A stretch of DNA of 64,000 nt from Glebionis coronaria (Eukaryota; Streptophyta; Magnoliopsida; Asterales; Asteraceae): assembly GCA_025667525.1 (NCBI GenBank), contig CM046881.1:28469580-28533579 (forward strand), read 5' to 3'. Numbering within the stretch: the stretch's first letter is position 1; the number at the start of each line of letters is the position of its first letter. Under the pieces are notes generated by a model. It saw nothing but the letters and a program-made list of their open reading frames with translations, was not told the origin of the DNA and made no database searches. The translations under genes and the position numbers were made by a program. This document shows positions 24,968 to 36,059 of this stretch, one piece after another.

Positions 24968-24996
24968 TAGCAGTGGGAACTCCTTTCCCACTGGTA
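24968..24996 (+). repeat. LTR stem-loop, 12 of 13 bp paired
   Basis: CTAGCAGTGGGAA and TTCCCACTGGTAG pair except for one G-G mismatch, around a 5-base CTCCT loop. The inner 9 bp are perfect. It lies about 75 bp after the 10-bp hairpin and is also kept in the 3' LTR near 36810-36838. Confidence 0.75.
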
Positions 24997-25039
24997 GTTC
25001 ACTGGTTGCCACTGCTTAGCTAAAAGACAGAAAACAAAG

Positions 25040-25800
25040 AAAAGGTCACTATCAGATTTCATAATTTTGTCTTTAGTGCTTAAAAAGTGGAATTAGGACT
25101 TCAAATTTGTGCCATTATTTTTCTTATTTAATTTAGGATTTTTCTGATTAATTAAATTTTTATTTACTGTTCATTTAGTAATTTTTAGGTTATTTAGCTA
25201 TTTTTAATTAACTTTAAAGTTTCTGTTTTTGTCTTTTAGTGTCAAAAATTAATATTTTTCAGTTTAATCAATTTTCCTAGACTTAGAATAATATTTTAAG
25301 GTTTTTGGTTAAAAAAGATTTTACTATTCATCTTTTTATTAATTTTTAGAATTAATCTAAGTTAATTAGGGTTTTAATTAAACTAGTTTTGTCATTTAGT
25401 GAGAAATTTAATATTTTTCAAGATTTTTCATTTTTCTACTGTTCATTAGAGTAAAATAGGATTTTTAAAATTGGTAGATTATTTTTAGCATTATTTAATT
25501 ATTTTTTATAATTATTTTAATTTTAAAATAGTTTTTAGTAATTTAAAAATAGAGAAACAGTATTTAAAAATTATAAAAAATACTTTTTAGTCTTTAGATA
25601 ATATAAGTAAGTTATTTGTTCAATAAAATCATATTTTGGACATTTTGCTTAATTATATTTAATTTTAGGGCTTTAATTAGCATTTAAAATTGAATATTTA
25701 ATTAATAAAAGGTTTTAAAATATTTTTATTGGATTTTATTCCTTATTTATATTATTTTAGACTTGTTTTAGCTTATAATTAATTTTTAGGTTGAAAATTT
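25040..25800. other. Extremely AT-rich part of the 5' LTR
   Basis: No ORF and no gene. Dense runs of A and T, repeated AATTTTTAG/ATTTTTAG and TTTAATT words, and AATAAAA-like strings near 25623 and 25704 that could serve as poly(A) signals. Nothing more specific is supported. Confidence 0.6.
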
Positions 25801-26072
25801 TTATTTTTGTCGTTTTTTTACGGTTTTACGTTTACGCCTTTTTCGTCGTAGTTTAATTAGTTTTCGTAACCGTCAATTCTTTCCTTTCTCATTTCTTTTC
25901 TTCTTGTTCATAATCACAAACATCATTAATCAATTCTTAACACAACGCACTTGCCTCCTCGAGAACGAACTCACCTAGGGTCATTCACACACGGTTTTCC
26001 TAAGTCGTCGTGCACACTTGCCCTATTTATTGCCCTCTTTTCCTAAAGAGTTGCAAAACTTCAACATCATTT

Positions 26073-26090
26073 TGGCGCCGCTGCCGGGGA
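26073..26090 (+). promoter_or_regulatory. Primer binding site, tRNA-Asp type
   Basis: TGGCGCCGCTGCCGGGGA begins 3 bases after the 5' LTR. It is complementary to the 3' end of plant tRNA-Asp including CCA, with one mismatch (C where the exact complement would have T at the ninth base). It primes minus-strand DNA synthesis by reverse transcriptase. A tRNA-Asp primer agrees with an Athila-type element. Confidence 0.9.
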
Positions 26091-26810
26091 GGCGTGTTGT
26101 GTTTTGGTTGAACCATTGTTGTTTTCTATATTAGCCATAAAAGTATGTGTATTAATAGCACTCTATTAATACGTATTATCGTTTTTCGATTTTTGTGTGA
26201 ATATTATTACTATATTGTATACGTAGAACAATAAATTTACAAGTACTCCAAATACGTGAGCAGTCACAACCTTGACTTGGGAGGTCATTACCCAATCATT
26301 GTATTCGAATCTCAAACCAAAAGAAAAAAGGCAAAAATAGATAAATACTTTCGTGAAGCTTGATTTTGATAATACAAACTATAAGGTGGGTATAAGGCGG
26401 ATATTATAAAATATATCCTAAGGAAAAAGGCTCTTAAGTGCTTCGCGCTGCCTCGTTTCCCCGCTTGCTTGTGCGTATTTGATTTTGAGAGTGAATCGAG
26501 GGTTTTGCCGCCCAAAGTATTAAGTATCATATATATTTTCTTGGTTTCATTTGATTAAACCCTCTTGAACGATTTGGTGTTCCACCATCGTTCTAAAGTC
26601 ATCGAAGGCGTTCACTTCACGTGATCGTTTTCATTCCTTGAGGCTTCTTTAATCAAGAGATTTGATTAAGGAGGAGATTTGTAGATTTTGGTCTACTTAA
26701 TACATTCCAAAAAATCCAAAAAAAAGTTAAAAACAATCAAAAACCACAAAAAAAATTGAAAACACCAAAAAGAATCTTCTTTGCTCGCCTTCTCGTTGTA
26801 CGTGACGTTT
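26091..26810 (+). other. Untranslated leader between primer site and gag
   Basis: 720 bp with no convincing ORF. The end, at about 26700-26770, is a run of A-rich strings on the plus strand just before the gag start, a typical unstructured leader. Packaging or dimerisation signals would be expected here in this element class, but none can be identified by eye. Short minus-strand ORFs here show no recognisable motif. Confidence 0.7.
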
Positions 26811-28907
26811 ATGCAAACTCGCTCTAAAGCTAGACGTGCTCGTAAACGAAGAAACAAATCACTCACTCCTACTAGTGAGGACTCTCCTATTGACGAACCC
26901 ATTGTAGTGAAAGAAGCACCCATGGCTAATCGAACTATGATGGAGTTGCTTCAAGAACCCACCGAGGGTTATGGAGAAGCGATTGTGATTCCCGCTATCC
27001 TTGCGGAGAATTTTGAGGTTAAGACGGGTTTGTTGTCCATGATTCAAAACAACAAGTTTCGAGGGGACGAAAAGGACAACCCGCATAACCACATTCGCCA
27101 ATTTAATCGTCTCACCACCACATGCAAGTTTAAGGACGTCTCAAACGACTCGATTAAGATGATGCTTTTTCCGTATTCCTTAGCGGGGCCCGAAAAAATT
27201 TGGTTAGAGAAAGAGCCACCCAATTCTATATTGACGTAGAAGGATCTCGTTTCAAAATTCGTGAACCAATTTTTTCCGCCCTCTAAGACTACGCACTTGA
27301 AAAACGAGATTTCAAAGTTTTCGCAAGAGTTTAATGAGAGTTTTTCAACGGCTTGGAATAGGTTTAAGGAAATGTTGCACGAATGTCCTCATCATGGTTT
27401 TTCCGACTTGCATCAAATAGACACGTTTTACAATGGCTTGAACGATCATGAGCGTGATTATCTTAATGCCGCCGCGGGTGGTAATTTCTTGTGTAAAACG
27501 GTCGAGGAAGCATTGGTAATTATTGAGAATAGGTCTAAGGTGTATAGTCCTCGTAGCACGTCGAGTGTTCGTAAGGCTTCGTCTTCATCTTCACCTAGTT
27601 TGTCACACACCGTTGATGCTTGTCAAGTCGAGGCTAATTTGGAAAATAAAATTTTTAATATAGTGAAAGGCTTGTTAGTTGAGTTTAAAGTTGGTGAACA
27701 ACCCGCTCCCGCTACGATTAAAGCGGTTGAGGTTTCTTGTATGTATTGTGGTGGAGCTCACGATTATTCCGAGTGCATTACCAACGGTGGTAACACTTCG
27801 AGTACCTTCGCGGCCGCGGGAACTTATAACCAAAACGGTCAAGTTCCTCGCACTAATCAATTGACTCCACCGGGATTTTCACCAAATCAAAATGCTAACA
27901 ATTATCGAAACAATCAAGTTGGTTACCAAAGCAATCAAAGGAACAATTATAAGGGTAATAACAACTATGGGAATCAAGGGAGTAGTAGTAATAGCCAATT
28001 GCAAAATCAAAATCAAAACCGTAATTTTCAAAATGCAAGTCAAGGTCTTCAAAATAACAAAGAACTTCCATTAGACTTTTTGAATTACACTACTTCAAAT
28101 GATAAGATTATGGAAAACATTCAAGAGCAAATGGCTAATCAAGCTAAGGAGACGGCTAAGAACGCAAAGGAGTTAGCTACTTTCATTAAGGAAAATCTAG
28201 CCATGAGGAATGAATTGAAAAATGATTTTGCTAACCAAATTCGAGGTTAAAAAAACAAGATAGAGCAAAGTCATGCTAGGCTTGAACAAAGAATTGACCA
28301 AAAAGCCGCTATTCAAGATGTGAAGTTTAATAATTTTGATGTTAAGCTTAATGCAATTTTAGAAGCCGTAATGGGAAACAAAGCCTCTACTTCGGGTAGT
28401 TTGCCTAGTAACACCGTTTCAAACCCGAAGGGAGAGATGAAAGTGATTACCACACGTAGTGGTAAGGCACTTAAAGAACCAACTCCTCAACCAATTACTC
28501 CAACGGTGGAGGAAATTGAGGAAGAACCCGAGGTGGTGGTCGAAAAGGAGCATATTTCAAGCCCACAAAGTACCGCTCATGCCACGCCTACGGTTGACCC
28601 ATCACCCATTTTGGAACCCGAGATTCCAAAGGCTATGCCTATGCCCCAACCCACACCACCCTTGCCTTACCCATCGAGACTTAGGAAGGAGAAACGACAA
28701 GAGCGCGACAAATACCAATTTGAGCTTTTTATGAAAATGTTTCGTGATTTGCACTTTAATGTGAGTTTCGCCGATGCCTTGGTCATGATGCCTCGATTTG
28801 CCGCTAACTTTAAGAGTATGTTGAAAAATTACACCAAATGTCTAGTTGTTCGTCGGTTTATCTTAATCGCATACCTCAAAAAGTCGGTGATCCCGGTAAA
28901 TTTTTGA
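26811..28907 (+). pseudogene. gag: gag (capsid and nucleocapsid protein), interrupted by two in-frame stops
   Basis: Gag would form the cytoplasmic particle in which the element's RNA is copied. I chose the ATG at 26811 because it opens with the basic MQTRSKARRARKRRNK stretch usual for these Gags. In one frame from there come the retrotransposon-Gag region (about codons 50-240, with NKFRGDEKDNPHNHIRQF and later FKEMLHECPHHGF), a CX2CX3HX4C zinc knuckle at codons 310-322 (27738-27776), an Asn/Gln-rich low-complexity stretch (about 27830-28060), a charged helical part and a Pro-rich segment. The frame is broken by TAG at 27237-27239 (codon 143) and TAA at 28248-28250 (codon 480), then ends at 28905-28907. 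Homology continues in the same frame across both stops, so they are point changes, not natural ends. The end overlaps pol, which is in the -1 frame. Confidence 0.9.
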
Positions 28908-31900
28908 TCCCTTGTGCAATTCAAGATATGGAGGAATGCTATGCCTTGGCCGATCTTGGTGCTAGCATTAACTTGATGCCAATTGCAATCTACAAGTCGC
29001 TCAATCTTCCTAATCTTACTCCTTCACGAATGTCTATTGAGTTGGCCGACCATTCCACGATTCTTGCATGTGGATTGGCGGAAGACGTTTTTGTGAAAGT
29101 AGGGAAGTTCTACTATCCCGTAGACTTTATTGTTGTTGACATCCCCACGGATCCTCAAGTTCCTCTTATTTTAGGTCGTTCGTTTTTAGATACGTCTATG
29201 GCTTTGATTGATGTGCATGCTAGAAAGATCACCTTACGCTTCAACGACGAGGAACTTATTATAAACGCAACTCAAAATTCTCAACTTTCTCATGTTTATT
29301 CCGTTGCTACCATAAACCTCGTTGATATGATCGACGTGGTTTGCGAGGAATTTTCACAAGAAGTTTTAGGGTTTGGTGATGAAGAAACTAGTGGCAATCC
29401 CACTATGTTAGATCCAATTCTCGATAATTCGACACCAACCTTCACTCCTTTCGAAGGTGGTGGTTTTACGTTGGAAGAATTCGATGTTCCACGTACTTGT
29501 GACGAAGACCTCGACAACTATGAGGACTTCTCGATTATCAAGGATTTTCTCAACGATTTCCCATTTCCTCCACCCGAGGAGGTTATGAGTATCGAACCCA
29601 AATCTTCACTTGAGGAACCACCTATGCTCGAGTTGAAAGATTTACCTCCTCACCTCGAGTATGTCTATTTGGAGGAGGACGACAAGTTGCCGGTTATTAT
29701 TGCGAAGGAACTTTCGAATGATGAAAAAACCGCACTTGTCGGTGTTCTTAAGGACCACAAAGGGGCGATTGCGTGGAAGTTATCCGACATTAAGGGAATC
29801 GATCCCAAATTTTGTACACACAAAATATTAATGGAGGAAGATTTCAAGCCAACAATCCAAAGTCAAAGGAGGGTGAACCCCAAAATCCACGACGTCATCA
29901 AAAAGGAGGTCCTTAAACTCCTTGATGCGGGAATGATTTACCATATTTCCGATAGCCCTTGGGTGAGTCCTATTCATTGTGTCCCTAAAAAGGGAGGGAT
30001 GACCGTTGTGCCAAACGATGCCAACGAGTTAATTCCCACAAGACTCGTGACCGGATGGAGAGTGTGCATTGACTATCGGAAGTTGAATGAAGCCATTCGA
30101 AAAGACCATTTTCCCTTGCCCTTCATGGACCAAATGTTGGAGCGTCTTGCGGGAAACGATTTCTATTGCTTTTTAGATGGTTTTTCCGGTTACTTCCAAA
30201 TTCCCATCGATCCTCGTGATCAAGAAAAAACTACGTTTACGTGTCCATATGGAACGTTTGCTTATCGTAGAATGCCATTCGGACTTTGTAATGCACCGGG
30301 AACTTTTCAACGATGCATGATGGCTATTTTTCATGATATGATCGAGAAGACGATGGAAGTCTTCATGGATGACTTTTCCGTGTTTGGTGATTCCTTTACT
30401 TCGTGTTTGTCGAACCTTGAGAGAATGTTAAAACGTTGTGAGGAAACCAACCTTGTGCTTAATTGGGAAAAGTGTCATTTTATGGTTAAAAGTGGAATCG
30501 TCTTAGGGCACAAGGTCTCGAAAGCGGGGATTGAGGTAGATCAAGCTAAGGTAGACGTCATCGCCAAATTACCTCATCCCAAAACCGTCAAGGGAGTTAG
30601 GAGTTTCCTAGGCCACACGGGCTTTTATCGACGATTCATCAAGGATTTCTCGAAGATTTCTCGACCCATTACACATCTTCTTGAAAAAGAGGCACGTTTT
30701 GTCTTTGACGAAGATTGTGTACGAGCCTTTGAGATCCTTAAGAGGAAACTTACCGAAGCTCCCATTCTTGTTGCTCCAAATTGGAACCTCCCCTTTGAGC
30801 TTATGTGTGATGCAAGTGATTACGCTATTGGGGCCGTTTTGGGGCAACGTCATGATAAGCATTTCTTGCCTATTCACTATGCTAGCAAGACGATGACCGA
30901 GGCTCAACTTAAATACACTACAACGGAAAAGGAGTTCCTTGCCGTGGTGTATGCATTTGAGAAGTTCCGACCTTATCTCGTCTTGACAAAATGCATAGTG
31001 TATACGGACCATTCGGCTATCAAGTATCTCATGGCTAAACAAGATGCAAAGCCGAGATTACTTCGTTGGATTCTCCTCCTTCAAGAATTTGATCACAAAA
31101 TCGTTGACAAAAAAGGAGCCGAGAATCTAGCGGCCGACCATCTCTCTCGTTTGGAAGATCCTCACCAAAGTGTTTACGAGCCTAAGGAAATCACCGAAAC
31201 ATTTCCGCTCGAGACAGTTGGTGTAGTGAATTCCAAACTTGATTCTTCTACCCCATGGTTTGCGGATTTTGCAAATTACCATGCGGGTAACTTCATCATT
31301 AAGGGTATGACAACTCAAGAAAAACGAAAATTCTTTCGTGATGTCAAGTTCTATTTTTGGAACGACCCTTACTTGTTTCGAACTTGTGCGGATCAAATCA
31401 TCCGCCGTTGTGTATTTGGCACCGAATCTTCTAACATCCTTAGAGCTTGCCATGAGGGACCCACGGGTGGTCACCACGGTGCTAATCTCACGGCTAAAAA
31501 GGTGTTTGATGCCGGCTTCTTTTGGCCTACTATTTACCGAGATGCACAAGATCTTGTGAAGTCTTGTGATTCATGCCAACGACAAGGAAAAGCCTCACAA
31601 AAAGATGAAATGCCACAAAATATCATTCAAGTATGTGAGATCTTTGACGTTTGGGGCATAGACTTTATGGGGCCGTTCTCATCATCTCGTGGTAATAAGT
31701 ACATCCTTGTTGCGGTTGACTACCTTTCTAAGTGGGTGGAGGCAAAGGCCTTGCCCACTAATGATGCTCGTGTGGTAGTTAAGTTCTTGAAAAGTTTGTT
31801 TGCTAGGTTTGGAACCCCTCGTGCTATCATAAGCGATCGTGGAACCCATTTTTGTAATGACCAATTCGAAAGGGTTCTAAGGAAATATGGGGTTACACAT

Positions 31901-32542
31901 CGTCTTTCTACGGCTTATCACCCACAAACGAGTGGGCAAGTCGAGGTTTCAAACCGAGCATTGAAAAGGATCTTGGAGAGATCCGTGGGGGAAAACCGAC
32001 AATCTTGGTCGGATAAGTTAGACGATGCTTTATGGGCCTTTAGGACCGCTCATAAGACACCCATTGGGTGCACTCCCTATAAGCTTGTGTATGGAAAGAA
32101 TTGTCATTTACCTATCGAATTAGAACACAAGGCTTATTGGGCCCTAAAGCATTGTAATGATGACATGGAGACCGCGGGAAAACACCGGAAAATGCAATTA
32201 AATGAATTGGATGAATTAAGGGATATTGTTTATGAAAATTCATTGATTTATAAAGAGAAAACTAAAAAGTTGCATGATTCAAAAATTAAAAACCGGGTTT
32301 TTAACATTGGGGATCAAGTTTTACTTTTTAATTCAAGATTGAAAATATTTTCCGGTAAATTGAAATCCCGTTGGTCCGGTCCATTCACCGTGACTCAAGT
32401 ATTTCCGTATGGGACCATCGAGCTAGCTCAAGATGATGGTCCTAACTTCAAGGTGAATGGACATAGGTTGAAGCACTACTTTGGTGGGGAAGTTCCATCC
32501 TTGAACTACCTCGACCAAATCACCTTCCCCAATGATAATTAG
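28838..32542 (+). CDS. pol: Pol polyprotein: protease, reverse transcriptase, RNase H, integrase
   Basis: An open frame of 1234 codons with every enzyme of the replication cycle. Protease: DLGAS at residues 39-43 (catalytic Asp39) and ILGRSFL at 111-117. An acidic linker covers about 165-330. Reverse transcriptase spans about 340-520, with LDGFSGY (Asp447) and the FMDD active site at 509-512. RNase H spans about 650-775, with Asp658, Glu697, Asp724 and Asp767. Integrase has an HHCC finger (His872, His879 or 880, Cys910, Cys913) and Asp942, Asp1000 and Glu1036, the last two exactly a D-35-E pair. A GPF module ([11 protein letters not shown], about 1173-1183) and [10 protein letters not shown] close the protein. 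There is no chromodomain. The first ATG at 28838 is unlikely to be the natural start: the frame is open back to 28814, and elements of this class normally make Pol as a Gag-Pol fusion. All catalytic residues are present. Confidence 0.95.
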   Translation: MSSCSSVYLNRIPQKVGDPGKFLIPCAIQDMEECYALADLGASINLMPIAIYKSLNLPNLTPSRMSIELADHSTILACGLAEDVFVKVGKFYYPVDFIVVDIPTDPQVPLILGRSFLDTSMALIDVHARKITLRFNDEELIINATQNSQLSHVYSVATINLVDMIDVVCEEFSQEVLGFGDEETSGNPTMLDPILDNSTPTFTPFEGGGFTLEEFDVPRTCDEDLDNYEDFSIIKDFLNDFPFPPPEEVMSIEPKSSLEEPPMLELKDLPPHLEYVYLEEDDKLPVIIAKELSNDEKTALVGVLKDHKGAIAWKLSDIKGIDPKFCTHKILMEEDFKPTIQSQRRVNPKIHDVIKKEVLKLLDAGMIYHISDSPWVSPIHCVPKKGGMTVVPNDANELIPTRLVTGWRVCIDYRKLNEAIRKDHFPLPFMDQMLERLAGNDFYCFLDGFSGYFQIPIDPRDQEKTTFTCPYGTFAYRRMPFGLCNAPGTFQRCMMAIFHDMIEKTMEVFMDDFSVFGDSFTSCLSNLERMLKRCEETNLVLNWEKCHFMVKSGIVLGHKVSKAGIEVDQAKVDVIAKLPHPKTVKGVRSFLGHTGFYRRFIKDFSKISRPITHLLEKEARFVFDEDCVRAFEILKRKLTEAPILVAPNWNLPFELMCDASDYAIGAVLGQRHDKHFLPIHYASKTMTEAQLKYTTTEKEFLAVVYAFEKFRPYLVLTKCIVYTDHSAIKYLMAKQDAKPRLLRWILLLQEFDHKIVDKKGAENLAADHLSRLEDPHQSVYEPKEITETFPLETVGVVNSKLDSSTPWFADFANYHAGNFIIKGMTTQEKRKFFRDVKFYFWNDPYLFRTCADQIIRRCVFGTESSNILRACHEGPTGGHHGANLTAKKVFDAGFFWPTIYRDAQDLVKSCDSCQRQGKASQKDEMPQNIIQVCEIFDVWGIDFMGPFSSSRGNKYILVAVDYLSKWVEAKALPTNDARVVVKFLKSLFARFGTPRAIISDRGTHFCNDQFERVLRKYGVTHRLSTAYHPQTSGQVEVSNRALKRILERSVGENRQSWSDKLDDALWAFRTAHKTPIGCTPYKLVYGKNCHLPIELEHKAYWALKHCNDDMETAGKHRKMQLNELDELRDIVYENSLIYKEKTKKLHDSKIKNRVFNIGDQVLLFNSRLKIFSGKLKSRWSGPFTVTQVFPYGTIELAQDDGPNFKVNGHRLKHYFGGEVPSLNYLDQITFPNDN

Positions 32543-32970
32543 TATTGAGGGGATCGAGTCGAGCTCATGACTCGGTAATCAAAAACGAGGTGCCTCGTGG
32601 GGGAGTCCCATGCTTATCCTATGTACATATTATCGCTTTCTTAGTCTAATGTAACTTACGTGTGGGGATTCGTGCCCTTCCAACCTTTGTTCCATGGTTG
32701 TTTGTGATATGTGGTTTTTAGATCATGATCTTCACGATTGGAGCCTCTCGTGTTCGTTTTATGGGAGCACTCGATCGTTTGCTTTGGAGACATTTCTCAA
32801 TATCCATGATATATCCTTTTGATGTTCTAACCTTAGGTTTTTGGCACACTTCATAAACGGCTATTAATTTAATGGTTACACCCTTTCCATGCTAGATTAG
32901 GCATTCGACTACGTCTCTAGTATAGCGGTGTTTACACCCATAGACTCAAAACATTGAGGACAATGTTTAA

Positions 32971-32987
32971 CTTTAGTATGGGGGGGG
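32971..32987 (+). other. Internal polypurine-tract-like motif with 8-G run
   Basis: CTTTAGTATGGGGGGGG resembles the true polypurine tract at the 3' LTR edge (GTTTAGTATGGGGGAG), sharing TTTAGTATGGGGG. It follows GAGGACAATGTTTAA, a string often seen near the 3' ends of Athila-type internal regions. It lies 1.4 kb upstream of the LTR, so it is either a second plus-strand priming site or a duplicated relic. Confidence 0.55.
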
Positions 32988-34250
32988 TGAATAGATACTT
33001 GCCTTGCCAAACCTTCACGCTTTCCAAAGTTTATCGTTTTTGTTTATCGTTTTGTTGCAAAATAAGGCTAAAAATGGCCAAATTTTAAAAAATTTTCTCA
33101 TGTTTTATAAGTGTTTGAAGACACGAATGTAGGTTTTCCGATGGCGAGAATAAGAGTAATTTTTGACTCGACCGTGCGTGTTGAGCACTTAGCTTTGATT
33201 CCTTAACTACACATTAGGCTAAGTCTCTTAAATGAGGACGAGAAATGATAGAGTTAATTATAAGTTACTATGCTAAACGTAGAGTACTCGTATTCTTTCA
33301 AAAACTCATGTGTTCTCGTTGTTTGCTTATTCTCCCTTCGCATGTAAATATTTTTTGCTTAATAAATATTGACTTAGCGGTTTAGTTAGGATTGTTGGGT
33401 TTCTAGTCTTTTCTAGTAGCTTCCGTGTAATTAAATTGGGAAGACATTAAGGTATCGCCAGCGTCACGGTTTTGAAGTATTGGCACCCTAATAATCGAAA
33501 GCTTCACCCAATAATAAGATTTCAAGTGCTCACCTAAATCAAGCAAACAATTTGAAGCCTCACAAGGCCGAAAAATCTATGCAAAAATTGAAAGTGAATC
33601 AAGCCTTAATCTTCGAAGCTTTAAAGATCCAAAATTCGCCTTAGCGTGAGGATATACGTCTTTGGCTAATAAAACCACCGATGAGGCGGATAATAAAAGG
33701 CAAGGCAAGACCGAAATCATAATAAAAGCTTCATGGCGAAGTTGAATAAAAGATGGAGGTAAACCAAAGATAATAAGGCCCTTCCGTTAGGGGGCGTATA
33801 AAAGTCTTGGTAATAAGTCTCATGTTCAAAACCGTTATAAAACCGTGTTTATCGATTCTTCTTGTCAACTTAATTTTTTAACATCGTCGTCTATTAGGAG
33901 GGGTTATTGATTTGATGGTCTTAATTACACCGTTAGGACTCTATTTTTAGACCTAAATCTCTATTATCGCATAAGTCAAACAATGTATCCTCGTGAAACA
34001 TTCAAGACATCATAAAATATAAGAGATACAACTTAGGAATAATGGGAGGATAAGTACGTGATTAGGGCATATGAGTAGTGTTAGCATTACTAACTTATAA
34101 TGACAATGATCTCGTTGCACGCTTAGCATGGAATTGGAGTGAAAATCGAGGACGATGAAATTATTTCTAACGAAGCATTCACGTGTTCTTATTCTATGAA
34201 CCTAAACGTCCCATTTTGCGATGAAAATCATACATTATGTCTATAACATA

Positions 34251-34272
34251 AGTAGTAGTAATAGTAGTAGTG
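34251..34272. repeat. AGT/AAT trinucleotide microsatellite
   Basis: A short run of AGT units interrupted by one AAT, followed by GTAGCTAG. No function can be claimed. Confidence 0.7.
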
Positions 34273-34370
34273 TAGCTAGTTTATCATTCCAATAAAGTGA
34301 ATAAAATGAATTTTGGAGATGCTACGATACTTTATTCTAGCATTGCGTGAGGGCACGGCAATGGTTTAGT

Positions 34371-34379
34371 ATGGGGGAG
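34371..34379 (+). promoter_or_regulatory. Polypurine tract
   Basis: ATGGGGGAG lies directly against the TG of the 3' LTR, where the RNase H-resistant purine primer for plus-strand synthesis must sit. Confidence 0.9.
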
Positions 34380-35581
34380 TGATGAGACGGCTTTTATACA
34401 TGGTCTCATCGTTCTTTTTGGACTTAAAATGCATTAAATATCATCAAAATACCCAAATATATGCTTGTGTTTGTTACTTGTGTAATTTAGGTACGGATAT
34501 TGAGAAAATGACAAAAGATCACAAGAATCACGCAAAAACGAACACGGGAAACGAAGCCGCACGATGAACCAAGCCCTAGTGAGGAATTTTCCAAAGAAAA
34601 CCCTTGAAGATTTGAAGAATATTGAAGATTGGTCCTCTAAGTTTGAAGAATTGACACTTTATACCCTTGTATCTTCATAATTACAAGTTTGGTCCCTAAA
34701 GTTTGTCAAAATTACAAAAAGGACCCTTAACTTTGAAGAATTATCAAATTTAGTCCCTCATCAAATCTAAATTGTCAAATATGGTCCTCCAAGAAGTCAA
34801 CCAACAAGTCAAAGCCTTGAAGTTTGAAGATATGGCAAATTCAGTCCTTGGAAAATGAAGAAATTGCATAAATGGTCCTTGTTTCAAGATTACAAAAACA
34901 TTGTGCCAAAAATGACAAGTGCTGAAAGTTAAATACAAAGGAAATGGGATTTGTGAGCTGATAATACAAAATGAAGATGAGAAGAAAGACTGGGGACTAT
35001 TATTGCCCAGACACAAAACCTTTCCCCACCAATTGGTTGCTGCCACCTCACGTCTGCTGCCTTGTCACCCTCCCACATCAGCATCCACTTAACCCCAAAT
35101 ATTAATTAATAAAACGATTTAAACTCGTTTTATATATTATAATTTGGTGGGAAACAAGTACTGTTCAAGATTAACCCCATTAATCCCCTTTGTTCTTAAC
35201 CAAATAAGCCCAGATTTTTAATCTTCAAATCAAAGGGTTTATCTAAATTAATCACCCAGAAGTTTAATTTAACCTTAAAGCTTGACATCCCATGTGATAA
35301 CTGAGATCCAGCTCACCCCACACTTGCTACCTGCCAAAACCATATCACGGGTCACCACTACCATCCAAAAATCTTTGACCCTTTGAACGCTTAGGATTCA
35401 TTGGCGTGTTCCCTAAGCACAAACCAACACTCAAGATCATCTCAAGGACACAAGGACGCTCAGAGTTGCTCACATGACACCAAGAACAAAAGGCATCTTC
35501 CTGGTATATCCAAGATTCGTCCAAGGGTGTTTTTAGAAGAACAAGCTTAGGGTTTGCATTCTAGATAGTTCTGTAACCATG

Positions 35582-35588
35582 TATAAAA
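35582..35588 (+). promoter_or_regulatory. Putative TATA box of the 3' LTR
   Basis: TATAAAA in the same context as in the 5' LTR. If active it would drive outward transcription through the rest of the LTR into the right satellite arm. Confidence 0.55.
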
Positions 35589-35997
35589 GGGTGCCTGTAC
35601 CCTTTTCTTTTTTTTTGTTCCAGTTTTTATGTAATTTTTATTTTCTTTAAATTAATGAAAAAGTTTTTTACCTACATGAAACTGTGATCCATTTACTTTC
35701 CAGCATTTTAAATTTTAAAGTTAGTTCATCTTTCTTCAAAGTTTGTGTTTTAAAAAGTTTTCAAAAAAAGGTTTTTAAGTTTCTGAATTGAGCAAGTTCT
35801 TGGTAAGAACTTGTGTCAAGATTTGGTATTTCCAGCTTCAAATTATTGTGTTAATGCTTTGAAGGTTATCATTGAGAAGTTTTGAAAGGTTTTAAAAAGA
35901 TTTTTAAGAAAGTAAGAAAGAAATAGAATATATCATATACCTTGTTCTTGTTTTTTTTTATTTTTCAGGTTTGACCTGTTGTTGATCAATGTTCAGC

Positions 35998-36059
35998 ATA
36001 CACCCGGGTGTATTTGGAGGTGGATTTACATCCACTAGAACCCTGGATGTAGGGTTCTA
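35998..36059 (+). repeat. 3' LTR copy of the palindrome and overlapping stem-loops
   Basis: The 16-bp palindrome (35998-36013) and all three mutually exclusive stems (36020-36059) are unchanged from 24155-24216. Confidence 0.75.

Larger units (their letters stand above)
22531..26069 (+). repeat. 5' LTR (3539 bp)
   Basis: It begins TGATGAGAC and ends CTTCAACATCA, just before the primer site. It matches 34380-37913 almost base for base, with about 17 substitutions and three indels: one base in a T run near 23760, five bases near 24110, and one base in a T run near 25813. The net 5 bp accounts exactly for the length difference. It contains a TATA box near 23733, several strong inverted repeats and a very AT-rich second half. 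The first 31 bp can fold, because GATGAGAC at 22532-22539 pairs with GTCTCATC at 22554-22561. Short ORFs inside it recur in the other LTR only because the LTRs are copies, and they show no coding signal. Confidence 0.97.
32543..34370. other. Non-coding region between pol and the polypurine tract
   Basis: About 1.8 kb with stops in all frames and no ORF above 60 codons on either strand. Some Athila relatives carry an envelope-like ORF in this interval. None is visible here, and no transmembrane-like stretch was recognised. It holds a second purine tract near 32978 and a short AGT microsatellite near 34251, both listed separately. Confidence 0.8.

Noticed and set aside
29665..31864. Several 60-144-codon ORFs on both strands inside pol
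   Set aside because: Shadows of the pol reading frame, with no independent motifs.
32543..34370. Envelope-like gene of an Athila relative
   Set aside because: No ORF above 60 codons and no signal or membrane segment was seen in either strand.
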